Source of the DNA: LH-M37 sp965602855
GTDB lineage: Bacteria > Pseudomonadota > Gammaproteobacteria > SZUA-229
DNA length: 46,230 nucleotides
Assembly (NCBI GenBank): GCA_965602855.1
Contig: CBFCZV010000023.1
Location: 1 to 46,230 of the forward strand
Direction of reading: 5' to 3'
The notes below the pieces were generated by a model. The model made no database searches. It was not told the DNA's origin and saw only the letters and a program-made list of their open reading frames with translations. A program made the translations under genes and the position numbers. Shown in pieces: positions 23,956-33,306 of the stretch. How positions within the stretch are numbered: the stretch's first letter is position 1; each line of letters begins with the position of its first letter.

Positions 23956-25353
23956 TTATTGATTGGCTATAAAGACCAGTAATTTATCGATTCTATCGAG
24001 GGTTTTTTCCTTACCCAATAAATCCAGCGTGGTATCGATGGAGGGTGACATGGTTGAACCCGTCACTGCAATTCGTAGCGGCATGGCCACTTTAGGAAAG
24101 CCCACTTCCTGCTCATTGACCACTTCCTGAATCACGTGGTGAAGATTATCCGCGTACCACTCTTCCAGATTAGCCAGTTTTTCCCTGACAGAACCCAGTA
24201 TGGCAACCGTACCTTCTTTGATATGCTTCTTCACTGATTTGGCATCATACTCTTCGACTGGCTCATAAAAGAAACGACTATTTTCAACCATTTCAACCAG
24301 TGTCTTGCTGCGCTCACGCAACAGCATGACAATTTCCACCAACGCCGGACCCGACTCTATCTTGATGCCATGCTCCATCATATAAAAAGCCAACTGTTTC
24401 GCCACTTTCACCGGTTCCAAATTCATCAAATATTGCTGATTAATCCATTGCAATTTGTCAATATTGAAATTCGACGAAGATTTGTTGATATCCTTGATAT
24501 CAAATTTCTCGATCATTTCTTCCAGACTGAAAATCTCCTGATCTCCGTGTGACCAGCCCAGACGCACCAGATAATTGAGCACCGCTTCGGTCAGATAACC
24601 TTCTTCATGGTATTGCATGACACTGAGCGCACCATGGCGTTTAGATAATTTCTTACCATCTGGACCATTAATCATCGGAAGATGCGCGTACTCAGGAATT
24701 TCTGCACCCAGAGCATTCAAAATATTGATCTGGCGCGGCGTGTTATTCAGGTGATCATCACCTCGAATCACGTGGGTGATTTTCATATCCCAGTCATCAA
24801 CCACCACGGTTAAATTATAAGTCGGGGTTTTATCCGAACGCTCGATAATAAGGTCATCCAGCTCCTGATTTTTAATCACCACCGTACCACGCACATGATC
24901 AGTAATCGTGACTTCACCATTCAGTGGATTTTTGAATCGAATCACAGTATCGTCAGCCGCTGTCAAACCTTTGTCACGGCAACAGCCATCATATTTGGGC
25001 TTTTCCTTGTTCGCCATTTGCTGCGCGCGAATCTCATCCAGACGTTCTCTGGAGCAACTACAGTGATAAGCATGGCCATCATCCAGCAACTGCTGGATGA
25101 CTTCTTTATAACGGTCAAATCGCTGCGTCTGATAAAAAGGCCCTTCATCGTGCTCCATACCCAGCCATTCCATGCCATCAATAATGGCATCCACCGCTTC
25201 CTGAGTAGAGCGCTCACGGTCGGTATCTTCAATTCGAAGGATGAACTCACCACCCATTTTTTTGGCGTATAACCATGAGAACAAAGAAGTACGGGCACCG
25301 CCGATATGAAGGTAACCGGTAGGGCTTGGGGCAAATCGAGTACGAACTGTCAT
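23956..25353 (-). CDS. gltX: Glutamyl-tRNA synthetase
   Basis: A 465-residue class I aminoacyl-tRNA synthetase of normal length. RFAPSPTGYLHIGGARTSL (about 6-24) contains the HIGH-type motif, and DGKKLSKRHGALSV (about 235-248) is the KMSKS-type loop. A CSCSRERLD segment with CCRDKG (about 97-126) fits the zinc-binding region. It charges tRNA-Glu with glutamate. gltX followed by tRNA-Ala(GGC) is a familiar gammaproteobacterial neighbourhood. Starts at ATG 25351-25353. Confidence 0.97.
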   Translation of the reverse strand: MTVRTRFAPSPTGYLHIGGARTSLFSWLYAKKMGGEFILRIEDTDRERSTQEAVDAIIDGMEWLGMEHDEGPFYQTQRFDRYKEVIQQLLDDGHAYHCSCSRERLDEIRAQQMANKEKPKYDGCCRDKGLTAADDTVIRFKNPLNGEVTITDHVRGTVVIKNQELDDLIIERSDKTPTYNLTVVVDDWDMKITHVIRGDDHLNNTPRQINILNALGAEIPEYAHLPMINGPDGKKLSKRHGALSVMQYHEEGYLTEAVLNYLVRLGWSHGDQEIFSLEEMIEKFDIKDINKSSSNFNIDKLQWINQQYLMNLEPVKVAKQLAFYMMEHGIKIESGPALVEIVMLLRERSKTLVEMVENSRFFYEPVEEYDAKSVKKHIKEGTVAILGSVREKLANLEEWYADNLHHVIQEVVNEQEVGFPKVAMPLRIAVTGSTMSPSIDTTLDLLGKEKTLDRIDKLLVFIANQ

Positions 25354-25396
25354 AATATTTTTATCTTGAAATTAGAAATGTAAAAAAACAAAGAAA

Positions 25397-26374
25397 CTAT
25401 AGCCTTAAATCCTGCTGATCGATATTCTGTAAAAACCATTCATAAGTTTGACGCAAACCGTCTTCCAGAGAAATGCTGGCCTGCCAACCAATTTTTTTCA
25501 GTCGATCAACATCCATTAGTTTTCTGGGTGCGCCATCGGGCTTGCTAGCATCAAAGGTTAGTTCACCTTCAAAACCAACTACACGCTTAATGGTTTCCGC
25601 CAGTTCACGAATAGTACAATCAATGCCCGTGCCCACATTAATATGCGAGAGCATAGGCAGGGTATTAGCCGCATAAGCCTCATTATCCATTTCTAACACA
25701 TGGATTGAAGCTGCGGCCATATCATCAACGTGCAGGAACTCACGCATGGCTTTGCCACTACCCCAGACAACCACTTCTTTAGCATTACTCTCTTTGGATT
25801 CATGGATACGTCGCATTAAGGCAGGAATCACATGTGAGTTTTCAGGATGAAAGTTATCGCCTTCACCGTACAAGTTAGTCGGCATTACCGAACGATAATC
25901 GGTGCCATACTGGCGATTATATGATTCACACAGTTTAATGCCGGCAATCTTAGCCAAAGCATACGGCTCATTAGTCGGCTCCAAAACATCGGTGAGTAAA
26001 GCATCTTCCCGCATCGGTTGCGCCACCGCTTTTGGATAAATGCAGGAGCTACCCAAAAACAACAACCGACTCACGTTATTACGATAAGCCGCATCAATAA
26101 CATTCGCCTCGATCATCAGGTTGTCATAAATAAATTCTGCAGGGTAGGTATTGTTGGCGTGAATACCACCCACTTTTGCTGCTGCTAGGATAACGTAGTC
26201 AGGTTTCTCTTCAGCAAAAAAATCTTGTACCTGCTGCTGGCTAGTCAAATCCAGCTCAGTGTGGGTTCGCGTTATTAAGTTTGTAATCCCGCGTTGCTGT
26301 AATTGACGCATGATCGCCGAACCCACCAGACCTCGGTGTCCAGCTATGTAAATTTTTGATTCAGTCGTTAGCAC
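25397..26374 (-). CDS. fcl: GDP-L-fucose synthase (GDP-4-keto-6-deoxymannose epimerase/reductase)
   Basis: A 325-residue short-chain dehydrogenase. IYIAGHRGLVGSAIMRQL (8-25) is the Fcl NADPH loop, AAAKVGGIHANNTYPAEF (about 65-82) and FLGSSCIYPK (about 106-115) are hallmark segments, and EPYALAKIAG (about 134-143) holds the catalytic Tyr and Lys. It converts GDP-4-keto-6-deoxymannose to GDP-L-fucose. Its normal partner gmd is not in the window, and fcl lies on the far side of gltX from the island. The annotated start is GTG (26372-26374). gltX follows 43 bases later on the same strand. Confidence 0.93.
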   Translation of the reverse strand: MLTTESKIYIAGHRGLVGSAIMRQLQQRGITNLITRTHTELDLTSQQQVQDFFAEEKPDYVILAAAKVGGIHANNTYPAEFIYDNLMIEANVIDAAYRNNVSRLLFLGSSCIYPKAVAQPMREDALLTDVLEPTNEPYALAKIAGIKLCESYNRQYGTDYRSVMPTNLYGEGDNFHPENSHVIPALMRRIHESKESNAKEVVVWGSGKAMREFLHVDDMAAASIHVLEMDNEAYAANTLPMLSHINVGTGIDCTIRELAETIKRVVGFEGELTFDASKPDGAPRKLMDVDRLKKIGWQASISLEDGLRQTYEWFLQNIDQQDLRL

Positions 26375-26484
26375 ACAGATATCCCAAAAAGTTGATCAAC
26401 AATTACGTATTTGCGGCGTATTGTAGCCGTTCACAAGCACGATTGAAATTTCGATTACACTCCAACAACCGTTAAACTGGCTAT

Positions 26485-27555
26485 ATGCCACAAAATATTA
26501 CTGTCACAGACCCTGAAGAATTACTCCAGCATCTCAAAATATGGGCAAAGGAACTGGGATTTCAACAACTCGAAGTCACCGACACCAGGCTCGATCACTA
26601 TCAAAAGCACTTTACTGACTGGATAGATCAGGACTATCACGGCGAAATGGGCTACATGGACAAGCACGGCTCTATGCGCTACCAGCCCGATGAACTGGTT
26701 CCCGATACTCTGCGCATCATTTCTGTACGCATGGATTATTACCCCCCCGATTGCGAAGCCGCCGACGCTATTCTGGATGATCCCGAGCTGGGTTACATAT
26801 CTCGCTATGCCCTGGGACGTGATTATCACAAGCTCATGCGCAAACGTTTGCAAAAACTCTCCAGTAAAATAGCCAGTGAAATTGGTGATTTTGGCTACCG
26901 TGTTTTTGTCGATAGCGCCCCTGTGCTGGAAAAACCGCTGGCTGAAAAAGCAGGTCTGGGCTGGATAGGAAAACACACCAACCTTATCAATCAAAAAGCT
27001 GGCTCATGGTTTTTTCTTGGTGAAATCTACACTGATTTACCATTACCCGTTAGCAACAACACGCCCGAATCACATTGCGGTAACTGTCAGAAGTGTATTG
27101 ATGTCTGTCCCACCAAAGCCATTATCGCGCCCTATAAACTGGATGCACGACGTTGTATTTCCTATCTCACCATTGAACTGGATGGTGCTATCCCGATTGA
27201 ATTTAGAGCCGCTATAGGCAACCGAATATACGGCTGTGATGATTGCCAGCTTTGCTGTCCGTGGAACCGTTTTTCTGTACCTAGCACTGAAAAGGACTTT
27301 CTTACTCGCCACCCTCTTGATGACTCCAGACTACTCGATCTATTTGCCTGGAACGAGCAGGAATTTTTAAAGAACACAGAAGGTTCAGCGATTCGTCGCA
27401 TCGGTTATCAACGCTGGCAACGCAATATTGCTATCGCCCTGGGTAATGCACCACGCTCAAAAGAAATTCTTTCTACACTGGAAAATAAACTTGCTGAAGC
27501 GACACCTGTTGTCGCCGAACATATTAACTGGGCGTTGAATCAACTAAACGACTAA
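26485..27555 (+). CDS. queG: Epoxyqueuosine reductase
   Basis: A 356-residue cobalamin-dependent iron-sulfur enzyme for the last step of queuosine synthesis in tRNA wobble position 34. Two 4Fe-4S motifs are visible: CGNCQKCIDVCPTKAI (about 195-210) and GCDDCQLCCPWN (about 250-261). YHGEMGYMD (about 52-60), APVLEKPLAEKAGLGWIGKH (about 147-166) and CISYLTIE are typical. Starts at ATG, divergent from fcl across a 110-base gap. Its TAA overlaps the pgi stop by the shared CTAA. Confidence 0.95.
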   Translation: MPQNITVTDPEELLQHLKIWAKELGFQQLEVTDTRLDHYQKHFTDWIDQDYHGEMGYMDKHGSMRYQPDELVPDTLRIISVRMDYYPPDCEAADAILDDPELGYISRYALGRDYHKLMRKRLQKLSSKIASEIGDFGYRVFVDSAPVLEKPLAEKAGLGWIGKHTNLINQKAGSWFFLGEIYTDLPLPVSNNTPESHCGNCQKCIDVCPTKAIIAPYKLDARRCISYLTIELDGAIPIEFRAAIGNRIYGCDDCQLCCPWNRFSVPSTEKDFLTRHPLDDSRLLDLFAWNEQEFLKNTEGSAIRRIGYQRWQRNIAIALGNAPRSKEILSTLENKLAEATPVVAEHINWALNQLND

Positions 27556-29201
27556 TCGGTAAACTTAAGAGCCACGCAATAATCCATCAAACCATTTGTC
27601 GAGCCATCATAATCATCTGTTTGCTCTCGGCTCGAGAGCGTCTGCAATATATCGTCCGCTAGCTGCTTACCCAGCTCCACACCCCATTGATCAAAAGAGT
27701 TGATATTCCAGATCACGCCCTGCACAAATACCTTGTGTTCATACATCGCCAGAAGAGATCCCATGGTACGCGGGTCGAGTTTTTCAAACATAACCGAATT
27801 AGTCGGTTTATTACCTTCGAACACCTTATGCGGTAGAACTTCGCTGATTTTCTCTTCAGGCATATTAGATGCCTTCAATTCACTGAGAGCTTCCTGCTCT
27901 GTCTTGCCCATCATCAAAGCGCGGGTTTGAGCCAGAAAGTTTGATAATAAAACACTGTGCTGCGAACCCAGAGGATCTTTACTCTTGGCAGGAATCAGAA
28001 AATCGGCTGGCACGGGCTTGGTGCCCTGGTGCAGCAACTGGAAAAAAGCATGTTGGCAGTTGCTACCGGTCTCACCCCAGATAATCGGGCCAGTGAGGTA
28101 ATCAACACGTTCCCCCTGACGGGTAATGGTCTTGCCATTACTCTCCATATCCAGCTGTTGCAGATGCGCAGGCAGACGACGTAAATACTGGTTATAGGCC
28201 ATTACCGCATGACTTTGCGCATCAAAAAAGTTGTTGTACCAGATGCCCAACAAACCCAGGATCATCGGAATATTTTTTTCAATCGGCGTATTTTTAAAAT
28301 GCTCATCCATGGCATAAGCACCATCGAGCAAGTCCTCAAAATGATCCATACCCAGATACAGCACAATCGGCAAGCCAATCGCCGACCAGAGTGAATAACG
28401 ACCACCCACCCAGTCCCAGAATTCAAAAACATTCTCTGGCAAAATACCAAATTTATTGGCTGCATTGAGATTACTGGTGACTGCGACAAAATGCTTGGCC
28501 ACTGCTTTTTCTGAACCTGTGGTTTGCACAAACCAGTCACGCGCACTGTGTGCATTCATCATAGTTTCCTGTGTGGTAAACGATTTTGAGGAAACAATGA
28601 ACAGCGTTGATTCAGGTTGTACAAACTTCAGAATTTCAGTGAGATGGGTCGGGTCAATATTGGAAACAAAATGCACATTCATACCGCGTTGCGCAAAAGG
28701 CTTCATGGAATCACACACCACATGCGGCCCCAGATCTGAGCCACCAATACCAATATTGATAATATCCTTAATAAGATGCCCACTATAACCACGCCAGTGC
28801 CCACCTCGCACTCGCTCGGAAAAATAGCGCATTTGCTGCAATACCTTATTAACCTTGGGCATGACATCTTCGCCATCGACAAACACCGGTTTGTTGCCAC
28901 GATTGCGCAAAGCGGTGTGTAAAGCAGGACGATATTCCGAAATATTAATTTCCAGGCCAGCAAACATCTGGTCACGCCAGCCCTCTACACCTGATTCCCG
29001 TGCCAGGTCACAGAGCAGGCGAAATGTTTCATCCGTCATGCGATTTTTAGAAAAATCCAGCAGGATATCATCCATTCGAGTGCTGAATTTCTCAAAACGA
29101 GCATTATCCTGATCGAACAAATCCCGCATATGCAGATCTTTGACCTCTGCAAAATGTGACTGGAGCGCTTGCCAGGCGGGCAAATCGGTTAATTTAGACA
29201 T
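27552..29201 (-). CDS. pgi: Glucose-6-phosphate isomerase
   Basis: A 549-residue phosphoglucose isomerase of standard length. IGIGGSDLGPHVV (about 151-163) binds the phosphate, EFWDWVGGRYSLWSAIGL (about 260-277) and GETGSNCQHAFFQLLHQGTK (about 354-373) are the two family signatures with the catalytic Glu and His, and KQLADDI near the C-terminus has the active-site Lys. It interconverts glucose-6-P and fructose-6-P and so feeds nucleotide-sugar synthesis. Convergent with queG, overlapping it at the stop codons by 4 bases. Confidence 0.97.
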   Translation of the reverse strand: MSKLTDLPAWQALQSHFAEVKDLHMRDLFDQDNARFEKFSTRMDDILLDFSKNRMTDETFRLLCDLARESGVEGWRDQMFAGLEINISEYRPALHTALRNRGNKPVFVDGEDVMPKVNKVLQQMRYFSERVRGGHWRGYSGHLIKDIINIGIGGSDLGPHVVCDSMKPFAQRGMNVHFVSNIDPTHLTEILKFVQPESTLFIVSSKSFTTQETMMNAHSARDWFVQTTGSEKAVAKHFVAVTSNLNAANKFGILPENVFEFWDWVGGRYSLWSAIGLPIVLYLGMDHFEDLLDGAYAMDEHFKNTPIEKNIPMILGLLGIWYNNFFDAQSHAVMAYNQYLRRLPAHLQQLDMESNGKTITRQGERVDYLTGPIIWGETGSNCQHAFFQLLHQGTKPVPADFLIPAKSKDPLGSQHSVLLSNFLAQTRALMMGKTEQEALSELKASNMPEEKISEVLPHKVFEGNKPTNSVMFEKLDPRTMGSLLAMYEHKVFVQGVIWNINSFDQWGVELGKQLADDILQTLSSREQTDDYDGSTNGLMDYCVALKFTD

Positions 29202-29328
29202 ATCTTGTTATTTTTCAGGAATCCACTTTTTGATGACACAAGCCTAGCTCAAATACCGCTTTTCACCATGCAAACGCCGCGATACAGCCACATTTATTTC
29301 CGGTATATCAGCAAAATGCTGCTTGGGC

Positions 29329-29334
29329 TATAAT
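29329..29334 (+). promoter_or_regulatory. Likely -10 box for ppc
   Basis: A consensus TATAAT lies 45 bases upstream of the ppc ATG in the 178-base divergent gap with pgi. The -35 at 17-base spacing (TATCAG, 29306-29311) is poor, so an activator may be needed or the site may be fortuitous. Confidence 0.4.
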
Positions 29335-29379
29335 AGCGCGCCCTGAGCACAGGCTAGAAAGCGCCGAATAATATCACTT

Positions 29380-32271
29380 ATGAGTCAGTCAAACACAACA
29401 GACACACATTCATCCAACCTGAAACAGGAACCTGCAGGCATACTCAACACCGCCAGCAGTGACGAACAACTCCGTGCCCGCGTTAAACTACTGGGTAATT
29501 TATTGGGCAATGTGCTGCTTTCACGGGCTGGCGCCAAAGTTTATGACTCGGTAGAAAAATTACGGCTCGGCTTCATCGATCTGCATAAAGAAGATGACGA
29601 GAAAAAACGCACCCAGATGATGTCGATGATTGAATCACTGGATGCTCAGACGCTATCTCAGGTCGTTCGTGCTTTCAGCATTTACTTCAGTCTGGTCAAT
29701 ATTGCTGAGGAAGCATCACAACATCAACAACGTCGTGATCAGCTCAAACACCGCAGTAATGAAAACATTCTCTGGTTAGGTTCCTTCGATTCAGCCCTGG
29801 CTAGCTTCAAAGATGTGGACATGAATGCAGCACAGTTGCAGAATCTGCTCAATCGCCTGGCCTACATTCCTGTGATCACAGCGCATCCGACAGAAGCGAA
29901 GCCTCGTAGCGTGCTGTACGCACTACGCCGCATTTTTCTGGCCAACGAAAAACTTAATGTTGCTGATCTAAACCAGGCTCAGATAAAAGACGCCACGAAT
30001 GAACTGGAAGCTCAGATCCAGATTTTATGGCGTACCGATGAAGTTCGTGAAAATCGCCCACAAGTCAGAGACGAAATTAAAAACGGTCTTTATTACTTCA
30101 AGGAAAGCCTGTTTGATGCCATACCGGTCATCTATAAAAATCTCGAGCGCCGGGTTCGTGACTACTACCCAAATGAACAAATCAATGTTCCCAGCTTTTT
30201 ACAATTCGGTTCCTGGATTGGTGGCGACCGCGACGGCAACCCCAATGTTAAGCCTGAAACTACAGCACTGGCTTTACACCTGCAATCTGAAGCGGCACTC
30301 GAAGAATACACCCGTAGATTGACTGAGATTTTTAAAATCCTGACACATTCAAGCCAGCTTTGCACACCCAGTGAAGCTTTTACCGAAAGTCTGGATCAGG
30401 ATGAAAATCTACGCTTTGAAGTTTTCTCCGCAAAACCGACTTTATATAGCAATGCACCCTATCGTCGAAAAATTGCTTTCATGCGTCATCGCCTACAACA
30501 GAATCTGAACAAAGTACGTGCAGGTATCGACAAAATTGATGACAGCACGCTTGAAATCGACACAGCCGCATTCAAAGAGGCTTACCCGTCAGAAAAAGAA
30601 TTTCTCATCGATTTATATCTAATTCGTGACTCCTTATATGGTCATGGCGATCAAGCTATCGCTGACGGCACGTTGAAAGACTTCATCCGTCTGGTTGAAT
30701 CGTTTGGTTTCTACCTGATGCATTTAGATATCCGTCAGGAATCAACTCGTCACAGCGATGCCGTCAGCGAAGTACTAAAACAGCTGGACAGCAGCATTGA
30801 TTACTCAGCACTGTCCGAAGAAGAGCGCGTTAAACTACTTTCTAAACTCATCGATAACCCTGATGAGAAATTCCAGTTAGATAAAAATGAACTGGATGAA
30901 CTGAACAAGGAAACCATTGAAGTTTTTCAGACTATGGCAACCATGGGCACAGAAATCAGCCCCAATGCCTTTGGTACCTATGTTATTTCTATGACCCATC
31001 AGGCCAGCCACATCATGGAAGTGATGTGGATTGCGACGCTGATAGGGCTTGCTGGAAAAACCGATGACGGCTGGTTCTGCAATATCAAAATTTCACCTTT
31101 GTTCGAAACCATCGAAGATTTGGCGCACATCGAAAGCGTACTCTCTTCCCTGTTTGATGATGCCGTCTACAAATCATTGTTAAATGTTTCTGGTGGTATG
31201 CAGGAAGTCATGCTCGGCTATTCCGATTCCTGTAAGGACGGCGGTATTTTGGCTTCGTCATGGCAGTTATTTGAAGCCCAAAGAAAAGTCATCAAACTCA
31301 CCGATGCCCACGGTATTGAGTGTCGCTTATTTCATGGCCGTGGCGGCACCATCGGTCGCGGCGGCGGCCCTACTTTTGAATCTATTCTGGCCCAGCCAGA
31401 AGGCACGGTTCACGGTGAAATTAAATTCACCGAGCAAGGTGAAGTATTGTCGAATAAATACAGTAACGCTGAAACCGCCATCTACGAGCTCACCCTCGGC
31501 ATTTCTGGCCTGATATTATCCAGTAGCCACAAGGTGATGCCCAGTCAAGCCAGCACCACCCCCGAGCGCATGCAAATCATGCGTGAAATCATGGAGATTG
31601 GTGAGAACACCTATCGTGAACTGACTGATCGTACTGAAGGCTTCCTCGATTATTTCTATGAAGCCACACCAGTGAGCGAAATTGCCCTGATGAACATTGG
31701 CTCACGACCTTCGCACCGCAAGGCTGGTGATCGCTCTAAATCATCCGTGCGTGCTATCGGCTGGGTTTTCGCCTGGGCACAGGCCAGACACACGCTGCCT
31801 GCCTGGTACGGCATTGGTTCTGCTCTGGAAACCTGGGTGAACGGTGATAACGACCGTCTGAATCAATTACGTGAGCTTTACCAAAACTGGCCTTATTTCC
31901 GCGCCCTGCTCAGTAACACTGAAATGGCTTTATACAAGGCAGACATCGTCACCGCTGAAGAATATTCAGAATTATGTTTATCCGATGAATCACGCCAGCG
32001 CGTCTTCAGCTTAATCAAAGCCGAACATCAACGCACCAGTCAGTTCACTCTGCAAATTGCTGAGATGGATCACTTACTGGATGACATCGAGCCATTAGCT
32101 TTATCACTAATGCGTCGTGATCCTTACCTTGATCCTCTAAATCATATTCAGATCAAATTGCTCAAACGCTGCCGTGATGAATCACTTAGTCAGGAAGAGC
32201 GTGATATGTGGCTGGATCCACTGCTGCGAAGTATTAATGCCATTGCGGCGGGGATGCGTAATACAGGATAA
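29380..32271 (+). CDS. ppc: Phosphoenolpyruvate carboxylase
   Basis: A 963-residue enzyme, longer than the 883 residues of E. coli Ppc because of an N-terminal extension (about 30 Ser/Thr/Asn-rich residues) and insertions, including one near residues 490-520. VITAHPTEAKPRSVL (about 166-180) carries the catalytic His, QFGSWIGGDRDGNPNV (about 281-296) and FHGRGGTIGRGGGP (about 648-661) are catalytic loops, and the C-terminus AAGMRNTG matches the conserved end. It carboxylates PEP to oxaloacetate, an anaplerotic reaction. Upstream is a TATAAT (29329-29334). Confidence 0.97.
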   Translation: MSQSNTTDTHSSNLKQEPAGILNTASSDEQLRARVKLLGNLLGNVLLSRAGAKVYDSVEKLRLGFIDLHKEDDEKKRTQMMSMIESLDAQTLSQVVRAFSIYFSLVNIAEEASQHQQRRDQLKHRSNENILWLGSFDSALASFKDVDMNAAQLQNLLNRLAYIPVITAHPTEAKPRSVLYALRRIFLANEKLNVADLNQAQIKDATNELEAQIQILWRTDEVRENRPQVRDEIKNGLYYFKESLFDAIPVIYKNLERRVRDYYPNEQINVPSFLQFGSWIGGDRDGNPNVKPETTALALHLQSEAALEEYTRRLTEIFKILTHSSQLCTPSEAFTESLDQDENLRFEVFSAKPTLYSNAPYRRKIAFMRHRLQQNLNKVRAGIDKIDDSTLEIDTAAFKEAYPSEKEFLIDLYLIRDSLYGHGDQAIADGTLKDFIRLVESFGFYLMHLDIRQESTRHSDAVSEVLKQLDSSIDYSALSEEERVKLLSKLIDNPDEKFQLDKNELDELNKETIEVFQTMATMGTEISPNAFGTYVISMTHQASHIMEVMWIATLIGLAGKTDDGWFCNIKISPLFETIEDLAHIESVLSSLFDDAVYKSLLNVSGGMQEVMLGYSDSCKDGGILASSWQLFEAQRKVIKLTDAHGIECRLFHGRGGTIGRGGGPTFESILAQPEGTVHGEIKFTEQGEVLSNKYSNAETAIYELTLGISGLILSSSHKVMPSQASTTPERMQIMREIMEIGENTYRELTDRTEGFLDYFYEATPVSEIALMNIGSRPSHRKAGDRSKSSVRAIGWVFAWAQARHTLPAWYGIGSALETWVNGDNDRLNQLRELYQNWPYFRALLSNTEMALYKADIVTAEEYSELCLSDESRQRVFSLIKAEHQRTSQFTLQIAEMDHLLDDIEPLALSLMRRDPYLDPLNHIQIKLLKRCRDESLSQEERDMWLDPLLRSINAIAAGMRNTG

Positions 32272-32283
32272 TTCAGCCAAAAT

Positions 32284-32303
32284 ATCAGAAACATCATTCT
32301 GAT
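32284..32303 (+). terminator. Weak hairpin after ppc
   Basis: ATCAGAA and TTCTGAT form a perfect 7-bp AT-rich stem with a 6-base loop, 12 bases after the ppc stop, followed by a broken T tract. This is a possible weak terminator. Confidence 0.35.
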
Positions 32304-32422
32304 TTGATCTTGATATTACGCACAAAATCTCTAGACTACCTCACAATAATAAAGTGAATAAGGATGAGACTATCTACTAATATAGATAATCTCTGACATG
32401 GACAACACCGAGGAAGGTACAG

Positions 32423-32833
32423 ATGAATTTTGATCAAGCAGACACAGGCATAATAGTACTACTGGCAATTCTGGGCATATCTATACTCATAGCCGTTATC
32501 GTCATTGCCAAAACAATCACCAATGAAGCTAAAGAAAAGAAGGAAAAGTCAGCTCAATTAGCCGCAGATCGACTAACAGAAGAAAAGAACAGGCCACACG
32601 ATCCACAAACTTCAACGCCTGCTCCTGCTCCTGCTAAACCAGCGACTAAACCAGTAGCTAAGGCTCATAAAGATGATGTGTCTGAAGATGACGATTTAAT
32701 TGCAGCAGCTGAAGTCTATTTAACTTATGAACTTAAGGAACAGGCAATTACTTCACTGGAAAAACATTTATTGACGAATCCCACCGATAAAAAAGCTCTG
32801 GCTCTACTCAAAAAAGCTGAAGCCTCGGATTAA
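32423..32833 (+). CDS. Small FimV-like single-pass membrane protein
   Basis: A 136-residue protein. One membrane helix (about 9-30), a charged Lys/Glu segment (33-58), an Ala/Pro/Lys-rich linker (about 62-82), and a C-terminal helical-hairpin unit (about 90-134) with DDDLIAAAEVYLTYELKEQA and ITSLEKHLLTNPTDKKA. The last part resembles the TPR-like units of FimV (AEVYLxYGxxxQA). FimV-like proteins organise the cell pole and type IV pili; a role here is only suggested. The start has a strong GAGGAAGG site. It is convergent with panD. Confidence 0.6.
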   Translation: MNFDQADTGIIVLLAILGISILIAVIVIAKTITNEAKEKKEKSAQLAADRLTEEKNRPHDPQTSTPAPAPAKPATKPVAKAHKDDVSEDDDLIAAAEVYLTYELKEQAITSLEKHLLTNPTDKKALALLKKAEASD

Positions 32834-32849
32834 ATTAAAAAATTTAATC
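32828..32849. terminator. AT-rich inverted repeat between convergent genes
   Basis: GATTAAATT, a loop of four A, and AATTTAATC form a 9-bp perfect stem that spans the stop codon of the FimV-like gene and touches the stop of panD. It may act as a weak bidirectional terminator. It is almost pure A/T, so confidence is modest. Confidence 0.4.
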
Positions 32850-33228
32850 AGGCTACCTGAACAGGAATTTGATTCGAGGTTCTAGTAACCTCATTTTGCT
32901 CATTAAGATAAACCAGATTGGGGTGAAAATTCACTACTTCGTGCTGCGCTAATTCAGCATAAGCACAAATAATGACACGATCACCGGGATTCGCTTTGTG
33001 CGCAGCTGCGCCATTCACTGAAATAATTCCACTACCCGCTTCGGCACGAATAGCATAAGTCGTGAATCGCTCACCGTTATTCACATTGTAAATATGAATC
33101 TGCTCATATTCGTGAATACCCGCCGTTTCCAGCAGAGCGCTATCAATCGCACAGGAACCTTCGTATTCCAGTTCGGAATGCGTTACGTGTGCTTTGTGGA
33201 GTTTGGCTTTGAGTAATGTTAGTTGCAT
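32848..33228 (-). CDS. panD: Aspartate 1-decarboxylase (pyruvoyl type)
   Basis: A 126-residue proenzyme of normal length. The self-cleavage site Gly-Ser is visible in YEGSCAID (22-29), where Ser25 becomes the pyruvoyl group. Other conserved parts are NVNNGERFTTYAI (about 48-60) and GAAAHKANPGDRVIICAYA (about 73-91). It makes beta-alanine for pantothenate and CoA. It is separated from panC by a 78-base gap and has its own good promoter (33258-33285). Confidence 0.96.
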   Translation of the reverse strand: MQLTLLKAKLHKAHVTHSELEYEGSCAIDSALLETAGIHEYEQIHIYNVNNGERFTTYAIRAEAGSGIISVNGAAAHKANPGDRVIICAYAELAQHEVVNFHPNLVYLNEQNEVTRTSNQIPVQVA

Positions 33229-33257
33229 AAATCTGGGTCTGAACGGTGCAAAGCGTA

Positions 33258-33285
33258 ATTATAGCAGTTTTCTAATATTAGCCAA
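33258..33285 (-). promoter_or_regulatory. Promoter of panD
   Basis: An extended -10 TGCTATAAT (TATAAT at 33258-33263) with TTGGCT (33280-33285) at 16-base spacing lies between panC and panD, so panD can be expressed apart from the panB-panC operon. Confidence 0.6.
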
Positions 33286-33306
33286 AGCGGTATGATCAGG
33301 CACAGG

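Noticed and set aside
24895..25272. 125-codon plus-strand open frame
   Set aside because: It is wholly inside gltX on the opposite strand and is explained by the codon pattern of gltX.
26521..26994. 157-codon minus-strand open frame
   Set aside because: It is antisense to the well-supported queG and has no family features.
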